This document shows positions 44,804-53,254 of a DNA stretch of 64,000 nucleotides, in pieces. The position numbers and the translations under genes are program-made. Origin of the DNA: Ochrobactrum vermis (GTDB lineage Bacteria; Pseudomonadota; Alphaproteobacteria; Rhizobiales; Rhizobiaceae); NCBI RefSeq assembly GCF_002975205.1, contig NZ_PCOC01000002.1, positions 124,001 to 188,000 on the forward strand, given 5' to 3'. Numbering within the stretch: position 1 is the stretch's first letter; each line of letters opens with the position of its first letter. The notes beneath the pieces were generated by a model. The model ran no database searches. It was given only the letters and a program-made list of their open reading frames with translations, and had not been told where the DNA came from.

Positions 44804-45712
44804 ATGGCTATCACAAACACTTTCGCTGGCGTCGAAGTCTTTCTCAGCGCGGTAAGATCCGGGTCGTTCACTGCGGCTGCCGCTCGGTTTGGTATTACCA
44901 AGTCAGCCGCCGCCAAATCGGTGGCGCAACTCGAAAGCCGGCTTGGCGTCAAGCTGCTGCATAGGACGACACGGCGGCTGTCACTGACACCGGAGGGCGC
45001 GGCGTATCTCGAGCAAGCCGAGGCCGCACTTGATCAGCTACGTTCGGCGGAGGACGCTGCCCGCTCGAAGGCAAGTACGGTGCGAGGTATACTCCGTGTG
45101 GATATGCCAGCGGCATTTGGCCGTCTGGTTGCCATGCCGGTCCTGCTGGATATCCTCAGGGCACACCCCGATCTACGCCTGGCAGCGAGCTTTTCGGACC
45201 GAATCATCGATCCGGTGGAGGAAGGAGTGGATCTGTGCCTTCGGTTCGGCGAGCTGCCGGACCGCGCCGACATCGCTGCCCGCCCCCTAGGAACACAACG
45301 CCTGCTTCTTTGTGCAGCGCCCAGCTATCTAGAAGCGCACGGGGTGCCGGTGAACCAGAATGACCTGCATCGTCACGCCTGTATTTTGGGAAGCCAGCCT
45401 GAGCGACCAACTTCCTGGCGCTTTCTCGACGAGGAGAACCGTATCCTGTCTTTTGACCCGCCTGCAACCTACCAAGCCAGCGATGGCGAGGTTATCATCG
45501 CAATGGCAACAGCAGGCTTTGGCTTGTGTCAAATGCCGCAGTCACTTGTTCAGTCTTGCATCGATAGGAGTGAGCTGGTCGTGGTGCTACCGGATCGTTG
45601 CCGTGTGCGGTCTCCGTTCAATGCGGTTTGGCCAGCAACCCGCACCATGCTGCCGAGGGTCCGTGTTGTAGTGGACGAACTCGTTCGTCGAGCTGGCGCG
45701 GGAACTCTGTAG
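44804..45712 (+). CDS. LysR-family regulator
   Basis: A 302-residue regulator. The N-terminal winged helix (FLSAVRSGSFTAAAARFGIT, KSAAAKSVAQLESRLGVKLLHRTTRRLSLTPEG) occupies residues 10-65, and a periplasmic-binding-like effector domain follows. It is divergent from the alkene reductase gene with 109 bases between starts, the classic LysR arrangement. An ATG seven codons upstream is possible. It probably senses a substrate of that reductase. Confidence 0.9.
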   Translation: MAITNTFAGVEVFLSAVRSGSFTAAAARFGITKSAAAKSVAQLESRLGVKLLHRTTRRLSLTPEGAAYLEQAEAALDQLRSAEDAARSKASTVRGILRVDMPAAFGRLVAMPVLLDILRAHPDLRLAASFSDRIIDPVEEGVDLCLRFGELPDRADIAARPLGTQRLLLCAAPSYLEAHGVPVNQNDLHRHACILGSQPERPTSWRFLDEENRILSFDPPATYQASDGEVIIAMATAGFGLCQMPQSLVQSCIDRSELVVVLPDRCRVRSPFNAVWPATRTMLPRVRVVVDELVRRAGAGTL

Positions 45713-45827
45713 GGCCGGCGCCATCGCCAATTGGATTCTGCTTCAAAAGCAACTGACAGCGAGCCCGAACGTCTCTAATTAAGATCGAAGGCTGCTGTCC
45801 GGCCCGAACACTTGCCGGGCGCCCACT

Positions 45828-46046
45828 TTATTGTCGCGGTGCAAAGACCAGCACAACAGCAATCAGAACTAACAGTGGACCCATCCATTTAAATTGCCGA
45901 ACAAGATGGTTGAACCATTCCTGATGGCTGCTGAATTTGATGTGGCCAAAGCCGACCACACTCATCCATATGCCCGCAGCAAACATTATCACCTGATCAA
46001 TGTATTGCACACCACGTCCTCCTCCCAGCGCGTTGAAGGTATCCAT
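45828..46046 (-). CDS. Small two-helix membrane protein
   Basis: A 72-residue protein with two likely membrane segments (QVIMFAAGIWMSVVGFG and MGPLLVLIAVVLVFA). An AAGGTGG site is six bases before the ATG. It is not recognised. Conserved small membrane proteins of this size occur in rhizobia, but I cannot name a family. Confidence 0.6.
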   Translation of the reverse strand: MDTFNALGGGRGVQYIDQVIMFAAGIWMSVVGFGHIKFSSHQEWFNHLVRQFKWMGPLLVLIAVVLVFAPRQ

Positions 46047-46440
46047 CACCGACCACCTTAAACGAGGCGAAAGCGATTTACTTCTTCAGGTTAAACCGCA
46101 GATGGGCGGAGCAGTTCTTGACTATACGTCAGCGTTTACACCTCGGAGTTCACCGCAGCCCGGCAAGACTCGCCTTTAGAGCCGCCAACTACCGAGCTGA
46201 TGTTCTCAGCTTCAATCTGCTGGACCGGACCTGCAAGCTCGGCCGATAATGCTGAAACGGGTCAGTTTTTGCTGCCACTTAATTGGTGGCAGTTAGCGAA
46301 ATACTCAAGTTGCGCGCATCACGGGATTTCTGTCTGTTGACAGCTAATATTTCGCTCATCGATGAATTGGCGCTGTGGGAAAGTAAGCGCTGCAGAAAAC
46401 CAACAGCGCTCGCAGATTGCCACGATGGGCCTCGATAGCC
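46047..46440. other. Gene-free stretch between the small membrane protein and the cold-shock gene
   Basis: About 390 bases with no convincing gene on either strand. I see no repeats or hairpins that stand out. The right end holds the 3' flank of the cold-shock gene. Confidence 0.4.
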
Positions 46441-46647
46441 TTATAGCGGGCGTACGTTCTCGGCCTTTGATTTTCCAGTCTTGCGATCCTGACCGATATC
46501 ATAACTCACTTTCTGACCATCCTGGAGTGATCCGCCAGCCTGCAAAATTGCGGATACGTGCACAAAAACATCAGTGCCGCCATTTTCCGGTGTGATGAAG
46601 CCGAAACCTTTATCGTGATTGAAAAATTTTACAGTGCCAGTTGCCAT
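46441..46647 (-). CDS. Cold-shock domain protein (CspA family)
   Basis: A 68-residue single cold-shock domain protein. RNP1 (KGFGFITP) and RNP2 (DVFVHVSAI) are visible. The ATG at 46647 has AAAGAGGA upstream. It binds single-stranded RNA/DNA and acts as an RNA chaperone. A long 5' leader on the minus strand is possible, as in other csp genes, but I cannot define it. Confidence 0.95.
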   Translation of the reverse strand: MATGTVKFFNHDKGFGFITPENGGTDVFVHVSAILQAGGSLQDGQKVSYDIGQDRKTGKSKAENVRPL

Positions 46648-46799
46648 GTGATCCTCTTTGATGAAGCAATATAAGTATTGCCGCAGGAGATTATTCAATG
46701 AGTCTGCGCTGCGCAACTATTCACTTTGCAGACCCGATGATTGAATCACTATGAAACCGACTGTAAGAGCATAGTCGACCAAAGACAGGAGGAGCAAGC

Positions 46800-47075
46800 T
46801 TGAGCATAGTTTTTCTAAATGGACCAGGCAGCCTGATCTGTGACGGTGTCGATGCCGGACAGATTGAGTTCAGTATTGCAGAGCCTTCTGACGGCTTGGA
46901 CATGACAAGGCGTGGCAAACTCTGGGGCAATAGGCAGGCGGTTGTTGTCGCAATGAACGCACAGAAGGTCGAACTGATATCGTCCGATCGAGATGAGCGG
47001 CTACCATTGGATCTCGAGGAGGTTGATCGGCACGGCGGTGTTTCGTTCAATATTTTGCAAACTGATCTGGATTAA
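46800..47075 (+). CDS. Hypothetical protein
   Basis: A 91-residue acidic protein starting at a TTG with a strong AGGAGGAG site five bases upstream. No signal peptide, membrane segment or known motif. A beta-rich composition is suggested by short alternating stretches (GQIEFSIAE, RQAVVVAMNAQKVELIS). Real coding is supported mainly by the ribosome site. Confidence 0.55.
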   Translation: MSIVFLNGPGSLICDGVDAGQIEFSIAEPSDGLDMTRRGKLWGNRQAVVVAMNAQKVELISSDRDERLPLDLEEVDRHGGVSFNILQTDLD

Positions 47076-47141
47076 CGACGCGCGGGATAGCGCTGAACGA
47101 AAACCCCGTGAAGCCGAGGTCCTCGTCCCGCTATAGTATCT

Positions 47142-47321
47142 CTATTGAACGGGTGATTGTGACGCAGAAGGCATCGGCGGTGGTGCATTCGATGTGCTGG
47201 ACGGCGGTGGCATTTCCGTCGCCATCGGCGATTGCGTGCTCTGTGAACCTGTCTGGTTACAAGCCGACAGGGCGACAACCGTAATTCCCATGGCAGCGAA
47301 AAGATAAAATTTGGGGGTCAT
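47142..47321 (-). CDS. Small lipoprotein, proline/serine-rich
   Basis: A 59-residue protein with a lipoprotein signal: MTPKFYLFAAMGITVVALSAC, where LSAC is the lipobox with Cys21 the predicted lipidated residue. The mature part is rich in P, S, T and Q (MPPPSS, NAPPPMPSASQ). A GAAGGGA site sits seven bases before the ATG. No homologue family recognised; likely a small envelope lipoprotein. Confidence 0.65.
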   Translation of the reverse strand: MTPKFYLFAAMGITVVALSACNQTGSQSTQSPMATEMPPPSSTSNAPPPMPSASQSPVQ

Positions 47322-47686
47322 ATGATGGTCCCTTCAGTTTTAGCCCCCCTTGCGCCGGGCATTATCGGTACTGAAAAACTGAGGTCAACATCAGCTCGGT
47401 CACACGTTCTTACGATTTGAAATGAAATCGGTATATGGCGACCGTCATTTGTCCATCTAGAGATTAGCTTGAGTTCGCTTTCGTAGGGCCTAGCTGATGG
47501 CTGCAGGGTGGAGCGAGGGATTTCACGATATAGATGCAATCTGGCAAAATATTCTTTAACTGAACGCGTGGATTGGTTACGTATTCAATGTCCGCGGTCC
47601 GCTATCTTGAATTGCCTTGATTGCAAAGGCTGGCACTGCCCATGAATTAGCCGGCTTGAGAAGGCCCTTTTTGCTCGAAGCGGTAT
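47322..47686. other. Gene-poor stretch between the lipoprotein and a small membrane protein gene
   Basis: About 365 bases. A 73-codon minus-strand frame overlaps the left end but has no ribosome site and no recognisable features. The right part must contain the promoter of the plus-strand gene at 47687. Nothing else stands out. Confidence 0.35.
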
Positions 47687-47938
47687 ATGAAATTCACAAA
47701 GATCGATATAGTAATCATCCTCGTTTTAATAATCATTGGCGTTTTTCTCTATTCATATCTCGGAGGAGCAGTATCTGGACGAAACTATACTGATGGGGAA
47801 TACGTGCTTCTTCTGAAGGGAATTCAAGGGGGCATAACTGTTGGGTGGGTCACCTATTGGGGAGAACTACTATATGAGATTACACCGTTTTCTTTTGCAG
47901 TTTACTTCATAATCAGACACGTATTTAATTTGAAATAG
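47687..47938 (+). CDS. Small membrane protein
   Basis: An 83-residue protein with a clear N-terminal membrane helix (IDIVIILVLIIIGVFLYSYL) and a second hydrophobic stretch near the C-terminus (FSFAVYFIIRHVF). The coding region is visibly more A/T-rich than its neighbours, which suggests foreign origin. Function unknown; it is the first of three small membrane-protein genes on this strand. Confidence 0.6.
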   Translation: MKFTKIDIVIILVLIIIGVFLYSYLGGAVSGRNYTDGEYVLLLKGIQGGITVGWVTYWGELLYEITPFSFAVYFIIRHVFNLK

Positions 47939-48003
47939 AAATAGAGGAGGTTGCTATTTCAGGTGCTGGGATCCGTGTTCTAAGGATTGTTCTGGGATTT
48001 GCC

Positions 48004-48366
48004 TTGTCACCTCTGGCATCGGGCGTGCTGCAAATCTTCGTCATGGGAGACTTTCGAGGCTTCGCGATCACCGTCATCAGCTATCCATTCGCATTAACTC
48101 TCGGAATACCGGCATTCTTCATTGCTCGATATCTTGGTTGGCTAAGCTTGAAAGCTGTGCTTCTAGGTGGCGCGGGACTCGGAGTGCTCGCCGGGCTTCT
48201 TATTACACTCGATGGACTGCACGGGCGCCCCGTCTCGATCATTCTCGGCTTTGGTCTCTTAGCCGCCCACGGTGCAGTTGTTGCAGGGATATTCTGGTTT
48301 ATCGCCTTCTGGCGAAGTGGCGCCCCGGTGAGTTCAACCTCATTGCAGCATAAAGAGAGTTCATGA
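48004..48366 (+). CDS. Integral membrane protein, unknown function
   Basis: A 120-residue protein with about four hydrophobic segments (for example LGIPAFFIARYLGWLSLKAVLLGGAGLGVLAGLLI, split by short polar turns). The start is uncertain: a GAGGAGG site lies near 47945, but in-frame starts near it are only rare codons (ATT or GTT), and the TTG at 48004 lacks a site. Its stop overlaps the next gene's ATG. Confidence 0.55.
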   Translation: MSPLASGVLQIFVMGDFRGFAITVISYPFALTLGIPAFFIARYLGWLSLKAVLLGGAGLGVLAGLLITLDGLHGRPVSIILGFGLLAAHGAVVAGIFWFIAFWRSGAPVSSTSLQHKESS

Positions 48367-48710
48367 AAACAGTTAGACGCAAAATGACACCAGCAGACTG
48401 GGGTGTGACAACCGCCGGGTTCGCCGTGGGCGCATTTGCCGGTTTGATCATCGGCGGAATGATGGTTCTGCTATACAGTGGATTATGGATGCTCGTGATC
48501 CTGGCACTACCGCTACTTATTTTCCAGTTACTGTTCGAGGGGATGCTTGCCGGGCTTGTCGCGCTCTGGCATCGCTGGCGTGGGCGTCCGCCAGAAGCTG
48601 AACCCCTAGCGATCAACCCTGCTGTTGGCCCATGGTTGCGGCGCTATAGTTTCAATATCGGATTTGTCATCGGCGCCGTGTATGGGCTAGCCACCATGCC
48701 GCCCCTATAA
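48363..48710 (+). CDS. Integral membrane protein, unknown function
   Basis: A 115-residue protein with three likely membrane segments (VTTAGFAVGAFAGLIIGGM, LWMLVILALPLLIFQLLFEG, FNIGFVIGAVYGLATMP). Coupled to the preceding membrane gene by an ATGA overlap, so the two may form a complex. No recognised family. Confidence 0.65.
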   Translation: MKTVRRKMTPADWGVTTAGFAVGAFAGLIIGGMMVLLYSGLWMLVILALPLLIFQLLFEGMLAGLVALWHRWRGRPPEAEPLAINPAVGPWLRRYSFNIGFVIGAVYGLATMPPL

Positions 48711-48821
48711 CACGCTTCTGCCGCGTCTAGCGTAGCCAGGGCAAGATCGGATTGGATTCGGCTCGAGCGCCGTTCCATTCTCATCCCGAACCATACTCAC
48801 GAGAACGGAGATTTAAGATTA

Positions 48822-49244
48822 ATGCATTGGATTTTCGCGTTCGGTATATTGGTTTCACTGCTGTTTGTTTTTGCATTTTCCAACAAGAACCAACCACCGC
48901 AAGGCCCCAATCGCTTCGGCGTGGCGGCTTCTCCTGTCGACTGTCTGACTGCGATGCGGAGATTCTATACCGGGTACTTCGATTTCAAAGGCAGAGCGAG
49001 CCGCACGGAATTCTGGTATGCGATGCTTTTCTATGTGCTGCTGTTGTTCGTACTGGTCCGACTCAATCTTCCGGACCTTGTTGTATCGATCTTGCTTGTC
49101 ATTACAATGATCCCGTTTTTTTCCGTCACCGCACGACGCCTGCATGACACGAACAGAAGTGGCTGGTATCAGCTCGTCTCGTGGTTCATGCCTGTCGGCA
49201 CGATCGTTGCCCTGCTCTGGTTCAATGAGGAACCACGCGATTAA
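48822..49244 (+). CDS. DUF805 membrane protein
   Basis: A 140-residue inner-membrane protein. The DUF805 signature is clear: FYTGYFDFKGRASRTEFWY, then VTARRLHDTNRSGWYQLV. There are about three membrane segments plus an N-terminal one. The family's function is unknown; members are often found near phage- or stress-associated genes. The ATG is preceded by AGATTTAAG, which is not a strong ribosome site. Confidence 0.85.
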   Translation: MHWIFAFGILVSLLFVFAFSNKNQPPQGPNRFGVAASPVDCLTAMRRFYTGYFDFKGRASRTEFWYAMLFYVLLLFVLVRLNLPDLVVSILLVITMIPFFSVTARRLHDTNRSGWYQLVSWFMPVGTIVALLWFNEEPRD

Positions 49245-49624
49245 GCGTAAAGGAAGCAGAACGGGAAAACTGGTTCAGTTGACGGTCTGCAACGGTTATG
49301 TTTCGGCGTGGAATATTGCCCCCCTCTTGCGGGGTGACCGGCATCGCAAAAGCGCCCCGGAAGCTCGCGCTGTCGCATCAAGATCAATCAGCCCGGATAA
49401 TTTTGGCAATCAAAGCCTGCCAATCGGCATCGACGGAAACAGATGTTTGCATCCACTCTATGAATCACAAACCGATTCATGCCGTCTATCCCAACTAAGT
49501 TAGCGCATATGGGGCAGAGCCCGGCCAAGTGGAGCTGGTCAGGGTTGCGTAGCCTGGACGGGCGCGGGAAGGACGCCCAAACTCAACTAAGACTTAACAT
49601 GCAAAAAACGATTTGTAGCCGTGA
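49245..49624. other. Gene-free stretch after the DUF805 gene
   Basis: About 380 bases with overlapping short frames only. No tRNA-like or terminator structure beyond a minor C/G run near 49320. I see nothing to annotate. Confidence 0.35.
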
Positions 49625-50272
49625 TCATTCGTGCAAGTTCAGGTTCCAAAGATGTGCCTTGTCGCCGATGGAGATGACGGCTCGATTGCGAAAGAATTCG
49701 TCCTGGCGAAGATGAGTTATGCTTCCGGATTTCGCGGGAAAGGCCAAGAAGCCTGCAGCGTCGATCGAGATTTTCATCCATGCCGCAACCACCATGCTCA
49801 GTGTGAAACCGTGTGTCACGATGATCTGTTTTTCGCAGTTGCCTCGTGTGACTTCATCGATAAAGGGAAATACGCGTTTCGCGACATCCCGCCTGGTCTC
49901 GGCGTCGGCAATGCCACAATCATGGTCTAGCCGATTGTCATCTGGCGCCGGGGTATAGCGTGCATCAAGCCATTCCTGAGGTTTGCCACCTGCAACGCCG
50001 TAGCTGATTTCCCGCAATGCTGGCGTCTCGCGCACCGTATGGCCTAAACGCTTGGCGATTACAGCGGCAGTTTGTGACGCTCTCCGCAGGTCAGAGCTAT
50101 AGATTCCTACCGCGCCAGGACCGATCAATGTCGCCAAGCGTTCGGCAACGACCTCAGCCTCCTGCAAACCGCGCTGCGTCAGATGGCTGTCGAACCAACC
50201 TCCAACCCTATTTTCCAAGTGATGGGTGGCCTCAGTATGTGTAACAACGAAGATCTCCTTCACGGCGGCCAA
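49625..50272 (-). CDS. Histidine phosphatase family protein
   Basis: A 215-residue protein of the phosphoglycerate-mutase-like superfamily. The family RHG motif is replaced here by THTEATHH near residue 11; a partner arginine lies in SDLRRASQTA near residue 61, the acid in ALREISYG, and the second histidine in IIVTHGFTL near residue 153. The odd first motif (T-H-T-E instead of R-H-G-E) removes the usual arginine, so catalysis may be altered. The substrate could be a sugar phosphate or protein. Confidence 0.8.
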   Translation of the reverse strand: MAAVKEIFVVTHTEATHHLENRVGGWFDSHLTQRGLQEAEVVAERLATLIGPGAVGIYSSDLRRASQTAAVIAKRLGHTVRETPALREISYGVAGGKPQEWLDARYTPAPDDNRLDHDCGIADAETRRDVAKRVFPFIDEVTRGNCEKQIIVTHGFTLSMVVAAWMKISIDAAGFLAFPAKSGSITHLRQDEFFRNRAVISIGDKAHLWNLNLHE

Positions 50273-50490
50273 CCTTTACGTGTTTCAGTCTACTTTATCG
50301 CTTTACTAACTCAAAGCTGACGCGCTGCAAACGGATCTGTCGCAAATTTTCCACCTCTTCCGCGCTATGCCCGCTTCCTACGGGCTGCGGTCAATGATGC
50401 CCGTGCAAGCATCGGTTTAACACCAGAAACAGATTGGGACGAATAAATCAGCGGTCTTGATCAAGCGTCCCAACGAGCAATACGCACATC

Positions 50491-51381
50491 TCAAGACCAT
50501 GCACCACTTCTTCCACGTACCCGCATGGAGTCGATGAACAAGCGAACCGACGGTAGCCGTGCACGTCTGGTGTCAAACAGCAGATGAATTGGCAAAGGTG
50601 GAGGTGCGTACTCATCCAGTACACTGCAGAGCTCGCCCGTCGCAAGCCTCTTAGCCACCTGATAACTGAGAACGTTCGCTATACCGAGGCTTGCGACCGC
50701 AGCCTCAATCTGCGCATCGATGGAAGTTACGATAAGGCGCGGCTTTACGACGGTGACATGGGATTTTGGGCCGAACCACCAATTCGTCCCCGTCCGAATA
50801 TTGTCACCAGCAATAATGTTATGACCGACAAGCTCCTTAGGCGTTGTGGGTCGACCGTGTTCCGCACAATAGCGGGGGCTTGCCACCAAGACTTGACGCA
50901 CCATGCCGATTGCCACTGAGCGAAGGCTACTGTCGCGCGGTTCACCGACACGTACAGCAACATCGATACCCTCTTCAATGAGGCGGATGTTGCGATCGAG
51001 AAGCATCAAACGCACCGACAAATCTTGATGCGCAGCAAGAAGCTCCTCCACCACCGGAAGTACATGGAGACGGCCGAAGATGACCGGCGCTGTAATATGT
51101 AATTCGCCGCGTGGTGCCGATAGACCGCCCGTCGCGACGCGCTCGGCTTCCTGTAACTGAGCGAGTATCTCCCGGGCACGTTCGAGCAGAGCAGCGCCTT
51201 CCTCAGTGAGAACAACACTGCGAGTCGAACGTCGAAGAACCGTAACGCCGAGACGCTGTTCGAGTGCAGCGATTAACCGGGTGACTGCAGGAGCAGATAT
51301 GCCCAGGTGGCGAGATGCTGCAGCAAAACCGCCACGTTCTGCAACCGCAACGAACGTACTCAACTCTGTAAAACGGTCCAT
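50491..51381 (-). CDS. LysR-family regulator
   Basis: A 296-residue regulator with the usual N-terminal winged helix (TFVAVAERGGFAAASRHLGIS, AVTRLIAALEQRLGVTVLRR) and a substrate-binding domain (RNIRLIEEGIDVAVRVGEPRDSSL). It is divergent from the flavin-binding gene at 51462, with 80 bases between starts, so that gene is its most likely target. Confidence 0.9.
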   Translation of the reverse strand: MDRFTELSTFVAVAERGGFAAASRHLGISAPAVTRLIAALEQRLGVTVLRRSTRSVVLTEEGAALLERAREILAQLQEAERVATGGLSAPRGELHITAPVIFGRLHVLPVVEELLAAHQDLSVRLMLLDRNIRLIEEGIDVAVRVGEPRDSSLRSVAIGMVRQVLVASPRYCAEHGRPTTPKELVGHNIIAGDNIRTGTNWWFGPKSHVTVVKPRLIVTSIDAQIEAAVASLGIANVLSYQVAKRLATGELCSVLDEYAPPPLPIHLLFDTRRARLPSVRLFIDSMRVRGRSGAWS

Positions 51382-51461
51382 ACGATTATTCCAGAAAGTG
51401 GAATTCTGATGTGTCCATTTAACGGATTATCATCGAGTATTGAAGCAAATACTGTCTCGGT

Positions 51462-52115
51462 ATGTCGAGTTCATACTTTCACCACATCTTCGGCGCGACG
51501 GCGCGCACTCTCCAAGAACAGGCTGATTCGCGCACCACCTATGCGCTTCGTGAGGCCCCGTCTGACGACAGCCGTGATATGCTGACTGAGCGAGAACTCA
51601 GTTTTCTCCAGGCGCGTGATAGCATTTACCTAGCGAGCGTGACGGCAGACGGCTGGCCCTATGTTCAACATCGTGGTGGCCCGGTCGGATTCATCTACTC
51701 CTTGGGCGAAAACCGGATTGGCTTTTCTGACTACCCAGGCAATCGTCAGTACATCTCCCTTGGAAATGTCATGGAAAGTGGGCGTGTCGCCCTGTTTGCG
51801 ATGAATTATCCTGCTCGGCAGCGCCTTAAGCTTATCGGGCGTGCCCGAAGGGTCGTATCTGCGGATGCGCCCGAGATCGTTCGGACACTCTCTCACTCCG
51901 ACGCACCACATGCTGACGTGGCCTTTGTAATCGAAGTGATCGGTTTTGATTGGAATTGTCCAAAGTTCATCACGCCGCGTTTTACGTGTGCTGAGATCGG
52001 AGCGGCGGTTGCGGCTCAGATCACGTCTGCCGTCGAACGTGAAATTGAACCGCTGCGGGAGGAGAATGCCCTCTTGCGGGCCGAAATAGCGAAGTTGAAG
52101 GCGACCAAAGAGTGA
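51462..52115 (+). CDS. Pyridoxamine 5'-phosphate oxidase-type flavin-binding protein
   Basis: A 217-residue split-barrel protein. The sequence SIYLASVTADGWPYVQHRGGPVGFI, then FSDYPGNRQYISLGN, matches the FMN-binding family used for detoxification or as nitroreductase-like enzymes. The C-terminal ~40 residues form a charged coiled coil (EREIEPLREENALLRAEIAKL). Divergent from a LysR regulator and upstream of a GST gene, so the set may respond to electrophiles or antibiotics. Substrate unknown. Confidence 0.8.
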   Translation: MSSSYFHHIFGATARTLQEQADSRTTYALREAPSDDSRDMLTERELSFLQARDSIYLASVTADGWPYVQHRGGPVGFIYSLGENRIGFSDYPGNRQYISLGNVMESGRVALFAMNYPARQRLKLIGRARRVVSADAPEIVRTLSHSDAPHADVAFVIEVIGFDWNCPKFITPRFTCAEIGAAVAAQITSAVEREIEPLREENALLRAEIAKLKATKE

Positions 52116-52231
52116 GCCTGGCTTGCGCAGACAAACGCTCAATCATTGTCAGGCTCAAAACTGCCAACCGAACGGACTCCTCATTCTGGTTCCGTTGCAT
52201 TCTCGATGAACTTTAAAGAAGGATTTCAAGT

Positions 52232-52915
52232 ATGTATCGACTATATTATTCTCCGGGAGCCTGTTCACTGGCAGTGCACATCGCGCTCGAGGAAGTAGGC
52301 GTCGCCTATGAACTGGAGTTGCGATCGACAAAAGACAGCGAGGGAACCTCCACCCCCGACTTTCTTGCTCTTAATCCGAAAGGCCGCGTTCCGTCACTTC
52401 TTGGTGTTTCTGGCCGCTCCGGCGGCGCTCAAAATCTGTTGACAGAAGCGCCGGCCATCCTGATTTATCTCGCGGAAACTCACCCAAATGCCAATCTACT
52501 TCCAACCGATTTTGACGTCAGAGCCCGTTGCATCGAGTGGTTGAACTGGTTGTCTGGAACGGTTCACAGCATGTCATACGGTCAGTTGTGGAGACCACAC
52601 CGCTTCGTATCTGATGAGGCGCTATTCGCGTCCGTACAAGCCAAAGGTCGAGCCAACCTTATCGATCAATATGCCTATATTGAGAGCATCATGTCTGATG
52701 GACGTAGCTGGGCGGTGCCGCAAGGCTACAGCGTGGCCGACGCTTTTCTTCTCGTGTTCTGGCGTTGGGGCATGCGTATCGATATCGACATGTACGAAGC
52801 ATATCCGGCATGGACGCGGGCGACTGCGAGGACCTTTAGCCGTCCTGCTGTAAGACGCGCCCTGCTCCAGGAAGGGCTGGACGGCGAAACTGAACTGAGC
52901 AGCGCCCTAGTATAG
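52232..52915 (+). CDS. Glutathione S-transferase
   Basis: A 227-residue GST. The N-terminal thioredoxin fold begins MYRLYYSPGACSLAVHIALEEVG (serine in the active position), with PKGRVPSLLG and the E-A-P-A-I-L-IYLAETHP segment. The helical C-terminal domain ends in the IDMYEAYPAWTRATARTFSRPAVRRAL stretch (quoted in parts). It lies 116 bases after the flavin-binding gene and may be co-regulated. Confidence 0.9.
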   Translation: MYRLYYSPGACSLAVHIALEEVGVAYELELRSTKDSEGTSTPDFLALNPKGRVPSLLGVSGRSGGAQNLLTEAPAILIYLAETHPNANLLPTDFDVRARCIEWLNWLSGTVHSMSYGQLWRPHRFVSDEALFASVQAKGRANLIDQYAYIESIMSDGRSWAVPQGYSVADAFLLVFWRWGMRIDIDMYEAYPAWTRATARTFSRPAVRRALLQEGLDGETELSSALV

Positions 52916-53254
52916 CCTGCTTTTTAAAATCAGCTGATGGGAAGTTAGACGCTCTTCCATCCGCAAATAAATGTTCAGCGACAGACCAAAAGTCAATTAT
53001 CCGTTTGGATCGTGATTACCGGTCAGGAACTCATAGGCAATGCTATGAATTCCTGCTCCGACTAATTTAAGTGCGCTTATTAACGTGCCTGCTGCCGGTG
53101 CTCGAACATCGAGTTAAGAAAGTCATTGAGCCTGGTGCTTGTCTTATCACAGGACAAGGTTATGATGACGTTGCTTCGAATTGCTGTTTGAGAAAAAGGC
53201 GTTTCGAGTGCCGCCAAGTATATCGCGGGTCACGGCCGGCTAGCGTTGGATAGA
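52916..53254. other. Gene-free stretch before the catabolic operon
   Basis: About 340 bases between convergent genes. There is a moderately A/T-rich start and no frame with a recognisable family. It should contain terminators for both flanks, but no strong stem with a T-run is obvious. Confidence 0.35.

Noticed and set aside
49245..49624. Possible small genes after the DUF805 gene
   Set aside because: Only overlapping short frames with no ribosome site or known motif.
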